The position numbers and the translations under genes were made by a program. Shown here one piece after another: positions 22,694 to 32,347 of a stretch of 64,000 bases of DNA. Source of the DNA: Nansenia antarctica (lineage: Eukaryota > Chordata > Actinopteri > Argentiniformes > Microstomatidae); contig OZ022342.1 of assembly GCA_963989245.1 (NCBI GenBank), positions 20,396,239 through 20,460,238 on the forward strand, given 5' to 3'. How positions within the stretch are numbered: the stretch's first letter is position 1; every line of letters begins with the position of its first letter. The notes under the pieces are model-generated. The model was not told the DNA's origin. It searched no databases and saw only the letters and a program-made list of their open reading frames with translations.

Positions 22694-25600
22694 TTAATCA
22701 TAACTGGTGCAAAACATGAAGGTTTTTAGCTTAGATTTAAATATTTTAAGGGTTTGGGCCTGTTTGATTTCTTCAGGGAGTTTGTTCCAGGAGCATGCAG
22801 CAGCGTGACTGAAAGCTGCTGCACCGTGTTTTGTTTTTACTCTTGGAATTATTAGCTGATTTGTCTCAGCTGACCTTAGGGACCTTGCGGGAATATAGGG
22901 TGGGAGGAGATCTGATATGTATTTTGGTCCAAGACCATTTTGTGATTTGTATGTAATTAGGAGGATTTTGAATTCAATTCTCTGAGAGACTGGTAGCCAG
23001 TGCAGGGATCTCAGGATTGGTGTAATGTGTTCAAATTTCTTTGTTTTTGTTAGGACCCTAGCAGCGGCGTTTTGGATGAGCTGCAATTTACGAACAGCTC
23101 CTTTAGATAGGCCTGTTAGTAGACCATTACAATAATCAAGTCTACTCGAAACAAATGCATGGATGAGTTTTTCAAGGTCTTGCTTGGACATGAAACCTCT
23201 CATTCTTGTTATGTTTTTCAGGTGATAGTAGGCTGATTTAGTTATTGAGTTTATGTGGCTGTTGAAGTTTAGATCGGAGTCTAGAATTACACCAAGATTT
23301 CTGACCTGTTTTTTACTGTGAAGAGAGAGAGAATCAAGTTTTGCACTGACTTTCGATCTTTTGTCAGGTGCACCGAATACAATTATCTCTGTTTTGTCCT
23401 TGTTTAGTTGGAGGAAGTTTTGTGTCATCCAGGCGTTTATTTGCTCAATGCAATTACAGAGATTGTCAATGGGACTATAGTCGTTCGGTGAGAGGGCTAT
23501 GTAGATTTGAGTGTCATCCGCATAGTTGTGGTAGGCAATTTTGTTCTTTTTTATGATGTGTCCCAATGGAAGCATGTAGAGATTGAATAGAAGGGGGCCA
23601 AGGATTGACCCTTGGGGAACCCCACATGTCATTTTAATTTGGTCAGATACAAAGTTGCCAATGGAGACATAGTAGCTTCTGTCCTGTAGGTAGGATCTAA
23701 ACCAGTTTAGGGCAGTGCCCGAAAGTCCTACCCAGGTTTTTAGTCTATCTATTAGAATGTCATGGTCTACAGTGTCAAAGGCAGCACTAAGATCTAGTAG
23801 TACCAAAACTGAGATTTTTCCGGAGTCTGTGTTTACGCGAATGTCATTAAGGACCTTAATAAGGGCCGTTTCAGTGCTATGTAGGGGGCGAAAGCCTGAT
23901 TGAAAGTCATCAAAGAGATCATTTAGGGTCAAATAATTGCTAAGTTGTTCGTGGGCAACCATTTCAATAATTTTTCCTGTACAGGGAAGGTTTGATATGG
24001 GTCTGTAGTTGTTTAGTACAAGTGGGTCTAGGCCGTTCTTTTTTAGTAGAGGCTTAATAACTGCAGTTTTCAGGGCTTCAGGGAAGATTCCTGATGAAAG
24101 GGAGGTGTTAATTATTTGTATTAGTTCGCCTGCCATGCAGCTAAATATGTTTTTAAAAAAGCTTGTTGGCAGGACATCAAGGGCACAGGTGGATGGTTTA
24201 AGACGTGACATGATTTTATCTAGGGTCTTGTAATCAATGGTGTTAAATTGTGACATGGTTGTTATGTCCGCCCTATTTGGGGTTGTTAATGGGGACATGT
24301 TTTTCATGCCTGACACAGAAGACCTAATGCCTTGTCTAATGGTTTCTATTTTATTGTTAAAAAAGGATGCAAGCTCATTGCATTTACTAGTTGAGTGAAA
24401 TTCCTGAGCAATGGGTGTTGGGGGATTTGTTAGTCTGTCAACAGTTCTGAAAAGGATGCGGGCATTATTTATGTTATTGTTTATGATCTTAGAGAAAAAT
24501 GATTGCCTGGCACTTCTTATTTCTAAGTTATAGTTCTGAAGATTCTCTTTATAGATATCATAGTGGACTTGAAGGTTTGTTTTTCTCCATCTGCGCTCTG
24601 CTTTACGACATTCTCTTTTTTGGGTCTTTACGGATGGGGCAGTTCTCCAGGGAGCTTTTTGCTTACCAGAGATGCATTTGGATTTAATGGGTGCAATATC
24701 ATCAATGGTTTTTGTGATTTTTAAGTTGAAATCGTGTAGAAGGTCATTTACTGAGGTTGGAATAGAAGTTTGGGGTGGGGGGGCTAGGGAAAAGGCCTGT
24801 GTGAACAGTGCACTGGTCTTTTCATTGATATATCGTTTGGAAATAGTTTTAGACATAGTTTGAATAACAGGAAAGATAGATACGTCAAAGAATATGCAAC
24901 AGTGGTCAGACAGGGCAATGTCAGTTACAACAACATTTGAAATATCTAGGCCTTTGGTGATGATAAGGTCCAGAGTGTGACCTCGATTATGAGTAGGGAG
25001 GTTCACATGTTGTTGAAGTTCAAAAACATCTAACAGAACAGAGAGTTCTTTGGCTTTGTTGTCCTCTGAGTTATCTACATGAATATTGAAATCACCAGCA
25101 ATGATCAGACCATTAAATTCAGTAGTAATGATGGAGAGAAGCTCTGTAAGTTCATTAAAGAAGCTAGTAGAGTATTGGGGTGGTCTTAAAATTATAAAAA
25201 TAATTCGAGTGGAACATTTAAAAACAACTGAAAGATATTCAAATGATAAAAATTCCCCGAAGGATTTCTGTTTGCAGTTAAAACTGTCTCGGAAGAAAGA
25301 GGCGATTCCACCACCTTTTTTGTGGGATCTAACGACATCTAAGGTTCTAAAATTGGGGGGTGCTGACTCAATAAGAATTGGTGTCTTGTTATCTTTATCT
25401 AACCAGGTCTCAGTGATAAATAAGAAATCTAGTTCATAGGAGCTAATCAAGTCGTTGATTAAGAGAGACTTATTAGCTAAGGATCTGGCATTGAAAAGTG
25501 CTAGCTTGAGTGGTTTTGTGTTTGGTCTCTGTGTGGGCTGTGTGTGGCAGGGTACAGAAATTAAATTTGAGGGGTGTATAAAGCATTCAGACTTGCAATT

Positions 25601-25708
25601 AACTGTTCTGTTACTGATATGAACAGGGATAGCAAGAGTTGAGAGTCCCAGCTTTATATCAGGAATGTCAATGGTATCAACTCTATGGAAGCAGGGACTG
25701 TTAGAGCA
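22694..25708 (-). CDS. L2 endonuclease/reverse transcriptase (ORF2-type)
   Basis: The frame is open from 25708 to the TAA at 22694, about 1,004 codons. It begins with an unassigned N-terminal part, then the apurinic-like endonuclease: LALFNARSLANKS, TETWLDKD, IIAGDFNIHVD, and SDHCCI. The reverse transcriptase has NNYRPISNLPC, FQSGFRPLHSTETA, LLDLSAAFDTVDH, GVPQGSILGPLLF and the catalytic YADDTQIY. The C-terminal region carries RSLRSAETNQL and SWNKLPEEI, characteristic of L2. The enzyme nicks target DNA and copies its own RNA at the nick. No good ATG occurs at the expected N-terminus, so the copy may be 5' truncated. No internal stop is visible, so it is young compared with the split copy around it. 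Confidence 0.9.
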   Translation of the reverse strand, partial: CSNSPCFHRVDTIDIPDIKLGLSTLAIPVHISNRTVNCKSECFIHPSNLISVPCHTQPTQRPNTKPLKLALFNARSLANKSLLINDLISSYELDFLFITETWLDKDNKTPILIESAPPNFRTLDVVRSHKKGGGIASFFRDSFNCKQKSFGEFLSFEYLSVVFKCSTRIIFIILRPPQYSTSFFNELTELLSIITTEFNGLIIAGDFNIHVDNSEDNKAKELSVLLDVFELQQHVNLPTHNRGHTLDLIITKGLDISNVVVTDIALSDHCCIFFDVSIFPVIQTMSKTISKRYINEKTSALFTQAFSLAPPPQTSIPTSVNDLLHDFNLKITKTIDDIAPIKSKCISGKQKAPWRTAPSVKTQKRECRKAERRWRKTNLQVHYDIYKENLQNYNLEIRSARQSFFSKIINNNINNARILFRTVDRLTNPPTPIAQEFHSTSKCNELASFFNNKIETIRQGIRSSVSGMKNMSPLTTPNRADITTMSQFNTIDYKTLDKIMSRLKPSTCALDVLPTSFFKNIFSCMAGELIQIINTSLSSGIFPEALKTAVIKPLLKKNGLDPLVLNNYRPISNLPCTGKIIEMVAHEQLSNYLTLNDLFDDFQSGFRPLHSTETALIKVLNDIRVNTDSGKISVLVLLDLSAAFDTVDHDILIDRLKTWVGLSGTALNWFRSYLQDRSYYVSIGNFVSDQIKMTCGVPQGSILGPLLFNLYMLPLGHIIKKNKIAYHNYADDTQIYIALSPNDYSPIDNLCNCIEQINAWMTQNFLQLNKDKTEIIVFGAPDKRSKVSAKLDSLSLHSKKQVRNLGVILDSDLNFNSHINSITKSAYYHLKNITRMRGFMSKQDLEKLIHAFVSSRLDYCNGLLTGLSKGAVRKLQLIQNAAARVLTKTKKFEHITPILRSLHWLPVSQRIEFKILLITYKSQNGLGPKYISDLLPPYIPARSLRSAETNQLIIPRVKTKHGAAAFSHAAACSWNKLPEEIKQAQTLKIFKSKLKTFMFCTSYD

Positions 25709-27246
25709 TCAACTGATTCTGGGTGTCATCCGGGGGATGGGGATGGGTGTTGTAGATAGCATCCTGTGGCGGGGTAGGGCGATGGGTATTGTTGATGAGG
25801 CTGGCATTGTTGATGAGGCTGGCGTCACAGGGAGTGTGAGGCCAGGTGTTGTAGAATGGAGAGTTGCCTGAGATGGAGCAGCTTTCATTGGGACACATCA
25901 TAAAAAAGAACAAAATTGCCTACCACAACTATGCGGATGACACTCAAATCTACATAGCCCTCTCACCGAACGACTATAGTCCCATTGACAATCTCTGTAA
26001 TTGCATTGAGCAAATAAACGCCTGGATGACACAAAACTTCCTCCAACTAAACAAGGACAAAACAGAGATAATTGTATTCGGTGCACCTGACAAAAGATCG
26101 AAAGTCAGTGCAAAACTTGATTCTCTCTCTCTTCACACTAAAAAACAGGTCAGAAATCTTGGTGTAATTCTAGACTCCGATCTAAACTTCAACAGCCACA
26201 TAAACTCGATAACTAAATCAGCCTACTATCACCTGAAAAACATAACAAGAATGAGAGGTTTCATGTCCAAGCAAGACCTTGAAAAACTCATCCATGCATT
26301 TAGTATGCGAGTAGACTTGATTACTGTAATGGTCTACTAACAGGCCTATCTAAAGGAGCTGTTCGTAAATTGCAGCTCATCCAAAACGCCGCTGCTAGGG
26401 TCCTAACAAAAACAAAGACATTTGAACACATTACACCAATCCTGAGATCCCTGCACTGGCTACCAGTCTCTCAGAGAATTGAATTCAAAATCCTCCTAAT
26501 TACATACAAATCACAAAATGGTCTTGGACCAAAATACATATATACCTATATTCCAAAATACATATATACCTATATTCCCGCAAGGTCCCTAAGGTCAGCT
26601 GAGACAAATCAGCTAATAATTCCAAGAGTAAAAACAAAACACGGTGCAGCAGCTTTCAGTCACGCTGCTGCATGCTCCTGGAACAAACTCCCTGAAGAAA
26701 TCAAACAGGCCCAAACCCTTAAAATATTTAAATCTAAGCTAAAAACCTTCATGTTTTGCACCAGTTATGATTAAACACAAACACTTCTATCAATGTATTT
26801 TTTCCATTAACTATTGTCTTTTTAAATGTTTTATCTATTTACTTCTTATATTTGCTTTTATTCATTGTAATTTTTATTTTCCTATGCCCCTCTTGCTGTA
26901 TTTTTAAATAATGCATGTAAAGCACTTTGAATTGCCCCTGTTGTATGAAATGTGCTATACAAATAAACTTGCCTTGCCTTGCCTTGCCTTGCATTGAACG
27001 TGGTGAAGAACGACCTGATAGCGCGTGTGGATGAGCTGGCCTGTGAGAAGGAGGTGCTCCAGGGAGAGCTGGACGCTGTGAACCAGGCCAAGACCCGCCT
27101 GGAGGAGAAGAACAAGGAGCTGGAGGAGGAGCTCAAGAAGTGAGTCTGAATTAGAGAATGATTGTAAGAAGAAGTAGACTGATTCATCCAGCGCTTATCG
27201 GTGAGGTGTTTGAACAGAGCGGTTCCTGAGCTGCCCGTTCAGATGT

Positions 27247-27250
27247 CCTG

Positions 27251-27292
<42 letters not shown>

Positions 27293-27419
27293 ACCTGTTT
27301 TGATGTAATTATTTACTCCAAGCTGTGGACTTTAGGGTGACTCTAAAGGTGTGTTTTCTTTTAGGATGCGGGCTGAGCTGGAGGAGGCCAAACAGAGGCC
27401 CAAGAATGAGGACGATGAC

Positions 27420-27474
<55 letters not shown>

Positions 27475-27621
27475 CGCATGTGTGTGTGTGTGTGTGTGTG
27501 TTGTACGTTTATCTCTATGTGACTAATGTGTTATAGTGTATGTGTATGTGTGTGTGTATGTGAGTAATGTGTTAAAGTGTGTGCGCGTTTATGTGCGTGT
27601 GTCTAAGGGCCATGCTGACCT

Positions 27622-27659
<38 letters not shown>

Positions 27660-27674
27660 TGTGTGTGTGTGTGT
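27247..27674. repeat. TG microsatellites in spag9 introns, left arm
   Basis: Runs of (TG)n at about 27247-27290, 27421-27500 and 27627-27674 lie in consecutive introns, the last ending 6 bp before an exon acceptor. The mirrored CA runs are at 31661-31712, 31845-31923 and 32055-32090, with different lengths. Confidence 0.9.
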
Positions 27675-27810
27675 TACAGAGTGACGTGCCCACGGCCCAG
27701 AGGAAGCGGTTCACCAGGGTGGAGATGGCCCGGGTCCTGATGGAGAGGAACCAGTACAAGGAGAGACTGATGGAGCTAGAGGAGGCCGTACGATGGACAG
27801 AGATGATACG

Positions 27811-27877
27811 GTGAGGAGGGGGAGGGGGAGGAGGAGGGAGAGAGGGGGTAGGGGAGGGGGAGAGGAGGAGGGGGAAG
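27811..27877 (+). repeat. G-rich tract after the spag9 exon C donor
   Basis: A purine tract with many GGGG/GGGGG runs starts right at the splice donor (GTGAGG) on the sense strand. It is able in principle to form G-quadruplexes. The mirrored C-rich tract is at 31456-31522. Confidence 0.7.
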
Positions 27878-27989
27878 CAGGGTTCCCACGGGTCCTTGAA
27901 ATCCCTGAACGTTTGTGAATTTGAGAAAAAGAAATCAAGGTCTTAAAAGTTTTTGAAAATAGACATGGGTCATTGAAAGTGCTTGAATT

Positions 27990-28022
<33 letters not shown>

Positions 28023-28198
28023 AAAAAAATAAATACAAATGTTTTACTTGTCAACTAGTTCTGTCTCAAACTATGCTGTGTTGGGTCCTTGAATTTGAGG
28101 GAATTGAGTCTTGAAAGTCCTTGAAAGTCCTTGAAAGGTGCTTGAAAGGTGCTTGAAAGGTGCTTGAATTTGATGTTTCAGAAGGTGTGGAAACCCTG
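27878..28198. mobile_element. hAT-type MITE with CTTGAAAG repeats, left arm
   Basis: Ends CAGGGTTCCCACGGGTCC and the complement of CAGGGTTTCCACACCTTC form imperfect inverted repeats. Inside are repeated CCTTGAAAGTCC / GTGCTTGAAAG units and a CT run. This is a common type of non-autonomous fish element. The flanks are G-rich and no clean 8-bp target duplication can be assigned. The mirrored copy is 31155-31455. Confidence 0.6.
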
Positions 28199-29022
28199 AG
28201 GAAGGGGAGGGGGGGGGGGGGGTAGGGGAGGAGGGTAGGGGACAGGTTTCCTATAAAATGATATTTATCCAAATAGAATTGTTGATTGTTTCATCACTGT
28301 TGTTATTTTCCTTCCCTCAGAGCATCGAGGGAGAACCCAAACCTCAACGAGAAGAAGAAGTCCAGTATCTGGCAGTTGTAAGACACCCTTACTCCTCCTT
28401 CACTCCTTTATTACCATCCCTCCATTCCTACTCCTCCTTACCTCCTTACCTTACCTTCTACAACACCTCTCTTTTCTCACAATCAGTCTACTTCTTCTTA
28501 CAATCATTCTCTAATTCTCTTTTCTACACTAATTCCTTTCTATTCCTCTCCACATGTATTACCTATGATGTGCCTTCTATGAGATGATTTGATGATTCTT
28601 GAATTTTGAGTCTTATTTTTTTTGTTTTCCTTCTCTTTTTCATTTCCTATCTTTTTTTTTTTTTTTTGGGTTTGTTTTTCTCTTCTGCAGGATGTAGGTG
28701 AAACTTTGACATGCTAACGGTTTCTAACTGGCTCATGGTGTGATCTTGAAAGTAAAACACATAACTGGTGGAACGGATCAGGGAATGGCTTTTAGGTTCA
28801 ATCTGATCTGCTCTGTGATTTCGTCATTATGTTCTAATTAGTCTAAAGTCTAAGCGAGTTCAAAACACCAAATCATTTCAAATCCTTGAAATCTCCCAAG
28901 GGATACCTGTGTCTGCAGTGTACTGTTGAACAAACTGTTCGCACACCTAAAACACCTGAATATCCTCCTGAAACACCTGAATATCCTACTGAAACACCTG
29001 AATATCCTGCTGAAATGCCATT

Positions 29023-29062
29023 TGACCTTGCTCTTCTTGCTGGTGTGTGAATGCTCACTTTG

Positions 29063-29116
<54 letters not shown>

Positions 29117-30335
29117 CCCGTCTCTCAGACTCACTCCTCGTTGAGGAAGTCGAAGGCCTTGCTCTTGTCGCTGGGCAGCTGTTGCAGAGTGCTGCTCCTC
29201 TTCTTGACGGACGGCTGGATCTGAGAGGTGGGGGCGTGGTACTTCACATTCACTGGAGCCTCCGAGGGGGGCTTCTTAGCCGCACCGCCCGAAGAGCTGA
29301 ACAGGCGGCTGAAACTGGTGGGCGGTGGAGGGAAGGAGGGATGGAGGGAGAGAGAGAGAGAAAGCACACAGACACAGTGGTAGAGGGGTGTACACAAGCA
29401 GTAGCAGCAGCGGCGGCAGGGTTGAACAGTCAGAGGTCAGGGGTCAAGGGTAGGCCCCCCACCCCCCCTCCCTCCCCCACACTCATCTAGCAGGACACCA
29501 CCACCCAGATATTTTTTTATTTTTTTTTTACTTGCCACTATCATTTAAGTCCACTCACCGAGAGCAAGGCATTACAGCAGGAGTCTCCACTCCAAGGAGT
29601 GGAGAGCGGGGAGTGCGGGGGTTAATATTGTACACTGACCGGGTTGGGGGGTTGGTTAGTCAACACGCAACAGAACAAGGCTAGTAACTCTACCAATCAT
29701 CCCAGATCAAAATGCTTCACGTCGACATCATTATGACATCATCAAGATGCTTCGGACCAAGTTTGCTTGTTAAGAAGGCTCACGTCAGCGGAATGACTCC
29801 AGACAGGAGAGAAGACCACATCCACCCAAGTCATCCTCATCAATTATCAGTTCATCAATAGGTCTATTGATATATTAATATATATACACATAGTACAGAA
29901 ACAACAACAGACGCTCATACTCAAAATTCAGTTCTAGTTGTTAGTTATGAGTATGCACTATGACGAACTGGTGTGTTTATTTAACCTATTCAGCAGCCAG
30001 GCCATATCTGCTTCTAGGGAATAACTATCCATTAAAAAATAGGCCCCCCTACATCCTCACACCACTGCGCATACACAGCCCCCCCCCACACCCTCCCCTC
30101 CTTCCCCACACACCTTCTGCACACAGACATGACACCACACAACACCAGGCAGGATATAGAGAGGGCACAGAGGATCAGGGCAGGAGAGACAGTGGATTTC
30201 TTAGTCAAGATGCATTACACACACTCTCTCTTCCTCCAACAATGATGCATTAGTCCTTGCCCCACAAAATGACACATCATTACTCAAACACAAACCCATT
30301 CTATTCCTGTTGACAGAGAAGAGCCCGGATCAGGG
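29023..30335. other. Spacer (loop) between the inverted arms
   Basis: This 1,313-bp single-copy segment separates the arms. It contains a TG run (29067-29110), one spag9 exon on the minus strand (29135-29314), C-rich low-complexity sequence near 29454-29480 and 30078-30110, and otherwise no recognisable gene. Because it is single copy, it is where the duplication breakpoints should be sought. Confidence 0.85.
29067..29110. repeat. TG microsatellite in the spacer
   Basis: About 44 bp of pure (TG)n, just inside the spacer and immediately downstream of spag9 exon E on the minus strand. Confidence 0.9.
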
Positions 30336-31154
30336 AATGGCATTTCAGCAGGATATTCAGGTGTTTCAGTAGGATATTCAGGTGTTTCAGGAGGATATTC
30401 AGGTGTTTTAGGTGTGCGAACAGTTTGTTCAACAGTACACTGCAGACACAGGTATCCCTTGGGAGATTTCAAGGATTTGAAATGATTTGGTGTTTTGAAC
30501 TCGCTTAGACTTTTGACTAATTAGAACATAATGACGAAATCACAGAGCAGATCAGATTGAACCTAAAAGCCATTCCCTGATCCGTTCCACCAGTTATGTG
30601 TTTTACTTTCAAGATCACACCATGAGCCAGTTAGAAACCGTTAGCATGTCAAAGTTTCACCTACATCCTGCAGAAGAGAAAAACAAACCAAAAAAATAAA
30701 AATAAAGATAGGAAATGAAAAAGAGAAGGAAAACAAAAAAAATAAGACTCAAAATTCAAGAATCATCAAATCATCTCATAGAAGGCACATCATAGGTAAT
30801 ACATGTGGAGAGGAATAGAAAGGAATGAGTGTAGAAAAGAGAATTAGAGAATGATTGTAAGAAGAAGTAGACTGATTGTGAGAAAAGAGAGGTGTTGTAG
30901 AAGGTAAGGTAAGGAGGTAAGGAGGAGTAGGAATGGAGGGATGGTAATAAAGGAGTGAAGGAGGAGTAAAGGTGTCTTACAACTGCCAGATACTGGACTT
31001 CTTCTTCTCGTTGAGGTTTGGGTTCTCCCTCGATGCTCTGAGGGAAGGAAAATAACAACAGTGATGAAACAATCAACAATTCTATTTGGATAAATATCCT
31101 TTTATAGGAAACCTGTCCCCTACCCTCCTCCCCTACCCCCCCCCTCCCCTTCCT

Positions 31155-31455
31155 CAGGGTTTCCACACCTTCTGAAACATCAAATTCAAGCACCTTTCAA
31201 GCACCTTTCAAGGACTTTCAAGGACTTTCAAGACTCAATTCCCTCAAATTCAAGGACCCAACACAGCATAGTTTGAGACAGAACTAGTTGACAAGTAAAA
31301 CATTTGTATTTATTTTTTTTAGAGAGAGAGAGAGAGAGGGGGGAATTCAAGCACTTTCAATGACCCATGTCTATTTTCAAAAACTTTTAAGACCTTGATT
31401 TCTTTTTCTCAAATTCACAAACGTTCAGGGATTTCAAGGACCCGTGGGAACCCTG
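31155..31455. mobile_element. hAT-type MITE with CTTTCAAG repeats, right arm
   Basis: Reverse complement of 27878-28198, with the same CAGGGTTTCCACACC and GGTGGGAACCCTG-like ends. It is shorter because of the CT/GA run and a repeat unit. Confidence 0.6.
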
Positions 31456-31675
31456 CTTCCCCCTCCTCCTCTCCCCCTCCCCTACCCCCTCTCTCCCTCC
31501 TCCTCCCCCTCCCCCTCCTCACCGTATCATCTCTGTCCATCGTACGGCCTCCTCTAGCTCCATCAGTCTCTCCTTGTACTGGTTCCTCTCCATCAGGACC
31601 CGGGCCATCTCCACCCTGGTGAACCGCTTCCTCTGGGCCGTGGGCACGTCACTCTGTAACACACACACACACACA

Positions 31676-31715
<40 letters not shown>

Positions 31716-31844
31716 AGGTCAGCATGGCCCTTAGACACACGCACATAAACGCGCACACACTTTAACACATTACTCACATACACACACACATACACATACA
31801 CTATAACACATTAGTCACATAGAGATAAACGTACAACACACACA

Positions 31845-31860
31845 CACACATGCACATGCG

Positions 31861-31924
<64 letters not shown>
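31845..31924. repeat. CA microsatellite, right arm
   Basis: A (CA)n run interrupted by TGCACATGCGCACG, mirroring 27421-27500. It ends at the spag9 exon B donor on the minus strand. Confidence 0.9.
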
Positions 31925-31927
<3 letters not shown>

Positions 31928-32054
31928 GTCATCGTCCTCATTCTTGGGCCTCTGTTTGGCCTCCTCCAGCTCAGCCCGCATCCTAAAAGAAAACACACCT
32001 TTAGAGTCACCCTAAAGTCCACAGCTTGGAGTAAATAATTACATCAAAACAGGT

Positions 32055-32090
<36 letters not shown>

Positions 32091-32347
32091 CAGGACATCT
32101 GAACGGGCAGCTCAGGAACCGCTCTGTTCAAACACCTCACCGATAAGCGCTGGATGAATCAGTCTACTTCTTCTTACAATCATTCTCTAATTCAGACTCA
32201 CTTCTTGAGCTCCTCCTCCAGCTCCTTGTTCTTCTCCTCCAGGCGGGTCTTGGCCTGGTTCACAGCGTCCAGCTCTCCCTGGAGCACCTCCTTCTCACAG
32301 GCCAGCTCATCCACACACGCTATCAGGTCGTTCTTCACCACGTTCAA

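Larger units (their letters stand above)
21971..25881 (-). mobile_element. Younger L2-clade LINE, left arm only
   Basis: On the minus strand this element starts near 25881 and ends at 21971 in AAATAAACTTGC, an L2-like 3' end. It has a near-complete endonuclease and reverse transcriptase frame (22694-25708). Its 3' untranslated region is interrupted by a 10-bp minisatellite (22178-22575) bracketed by two copies of a 115-bp segment. No clear target duplication is seen around it. It lies head to head against the older L2 in which it inserted. Confidence 0.9.
21771..26993 (+). mobile_element. Older dead L2 copy, left arm, split by a younger L2
   Basis: The L2 reverse-transcriptase region runs from DHDILIDRLKTWVGLSG at 21778 to LYM at 21970. 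It resumes at 25882 with LGHIIKKNKIAYHNYADDTQ and continues to the 3' end, which finishes in a (CTTGC)n tail at about 26967-26992. Frameshifts break it: near 26301 (ATTTAGTATGCG) and by a short tandem insertion of TATATACCTATATTCC near 26540. The 3' tail directly meets spag9 coding sequence at 26993. The right-arm copy (32348-33666) is uninterrupted at 21970/25882, proving that the inner L2 is a later insertion. Confidence 0.9.
26994..28377 (+). pseudogene. spag9: Four spag9 (JIP4) exons, left arm, truncated at both ends
   Basis: Exons at 26994-27139, 27365-27419, 27680-27810 and 28321-28377 splice in phase to LNVVKNDLIARVDELACEKE, EELKKMRAELEEAK, SDVPTAQRKRFTRVEMARV, NQYKERLMELEEAVRWTEMI and ASRENPNLNEKKKSSIWQF. 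This is the second coiled-coil (leucine-zipper region) of JNK-interacting scaffold proteins. JIP4 is favoured over JIP3 by the following exon in the spacer. The 5' exon is cut by the L2 3' tail in mid-codon context, and no exon E follows on this strand because the duplication ends at 29022. This copy cannot make a scaffold protein. Confidence 0.88.
1580..29022 (+). repeat. Left arm of a large inverted duplication
   Basis: Nearly every feature of this arm recurs in reverse complement between 30336 and 45658, in mirrored order: kbtbd4 7082-9204 with 40927-43066, the BED hAT 10830-13777 with 37909-39300, the second hAT 13908-21204 with 34228-37778, and spag9 exons 26994-28377 with 30981-32347. 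The outer boundary is seen where both copies share CCCAGAGCA and then diverge. The inner boundary is after GAAATGCCATT at 29022. Inside the shared segments the arms look about 99 percent identical by eye. This arm is about 12 kb longer because of arm-specific insertions at 11413-12970, 15782-19520 and 21971-25881 and two extra 1.45-kb units at 2931-5830. Confidence 0.93.
29135..32347 (-). pseudogene. spag9: Five spag9 (JIP4) exons, right arm plus spacer
   Basis: Minus-strand exons 32347-32202, 31982-31928, 31653-31523, 31037-30981 and 29314-29135 splice in phase. The last exon, present once in the window, reads FSRLFSSSGGAAKKPPSEAP, VNVKYHAPTSQIQPSVKKRS, STLQQLPSDKSKAFDFLNEE. It matches SPAG9/JIP4 (PSVKKRSSTL and DKSKAFDFL are JIP4-like; JIP3 differs here). 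JIP4 is a cytoplasmic scaffold for JNK/p38 and kinesin-dynein transport. The first exon is truncated by the L2 tail. Downstream of exon E the strand runs into the inverted left arm, so the remaining roughly two thirds of the gene is absent. One change distinguishes the arms: IACVDEL here and IARVDEL on the left. Confidence 0.88.

Noticed and set aside
27627..27674. Small open frames over CA/TG repeats here and near 1700, 29070, 31700 and 31850
   Set aside because: Pure dinucleotide repeats give long cysteine-valine or threonine-histidine frames by chance; no domain or conservation.
26994..28377. Myosin or other generic coiled-coil gene
   Set aside because: The exon set including QRKRFTRVEMARVLMERNQY and KKKSSIWQF matches JNK-interacting scaffold proteins specifically.
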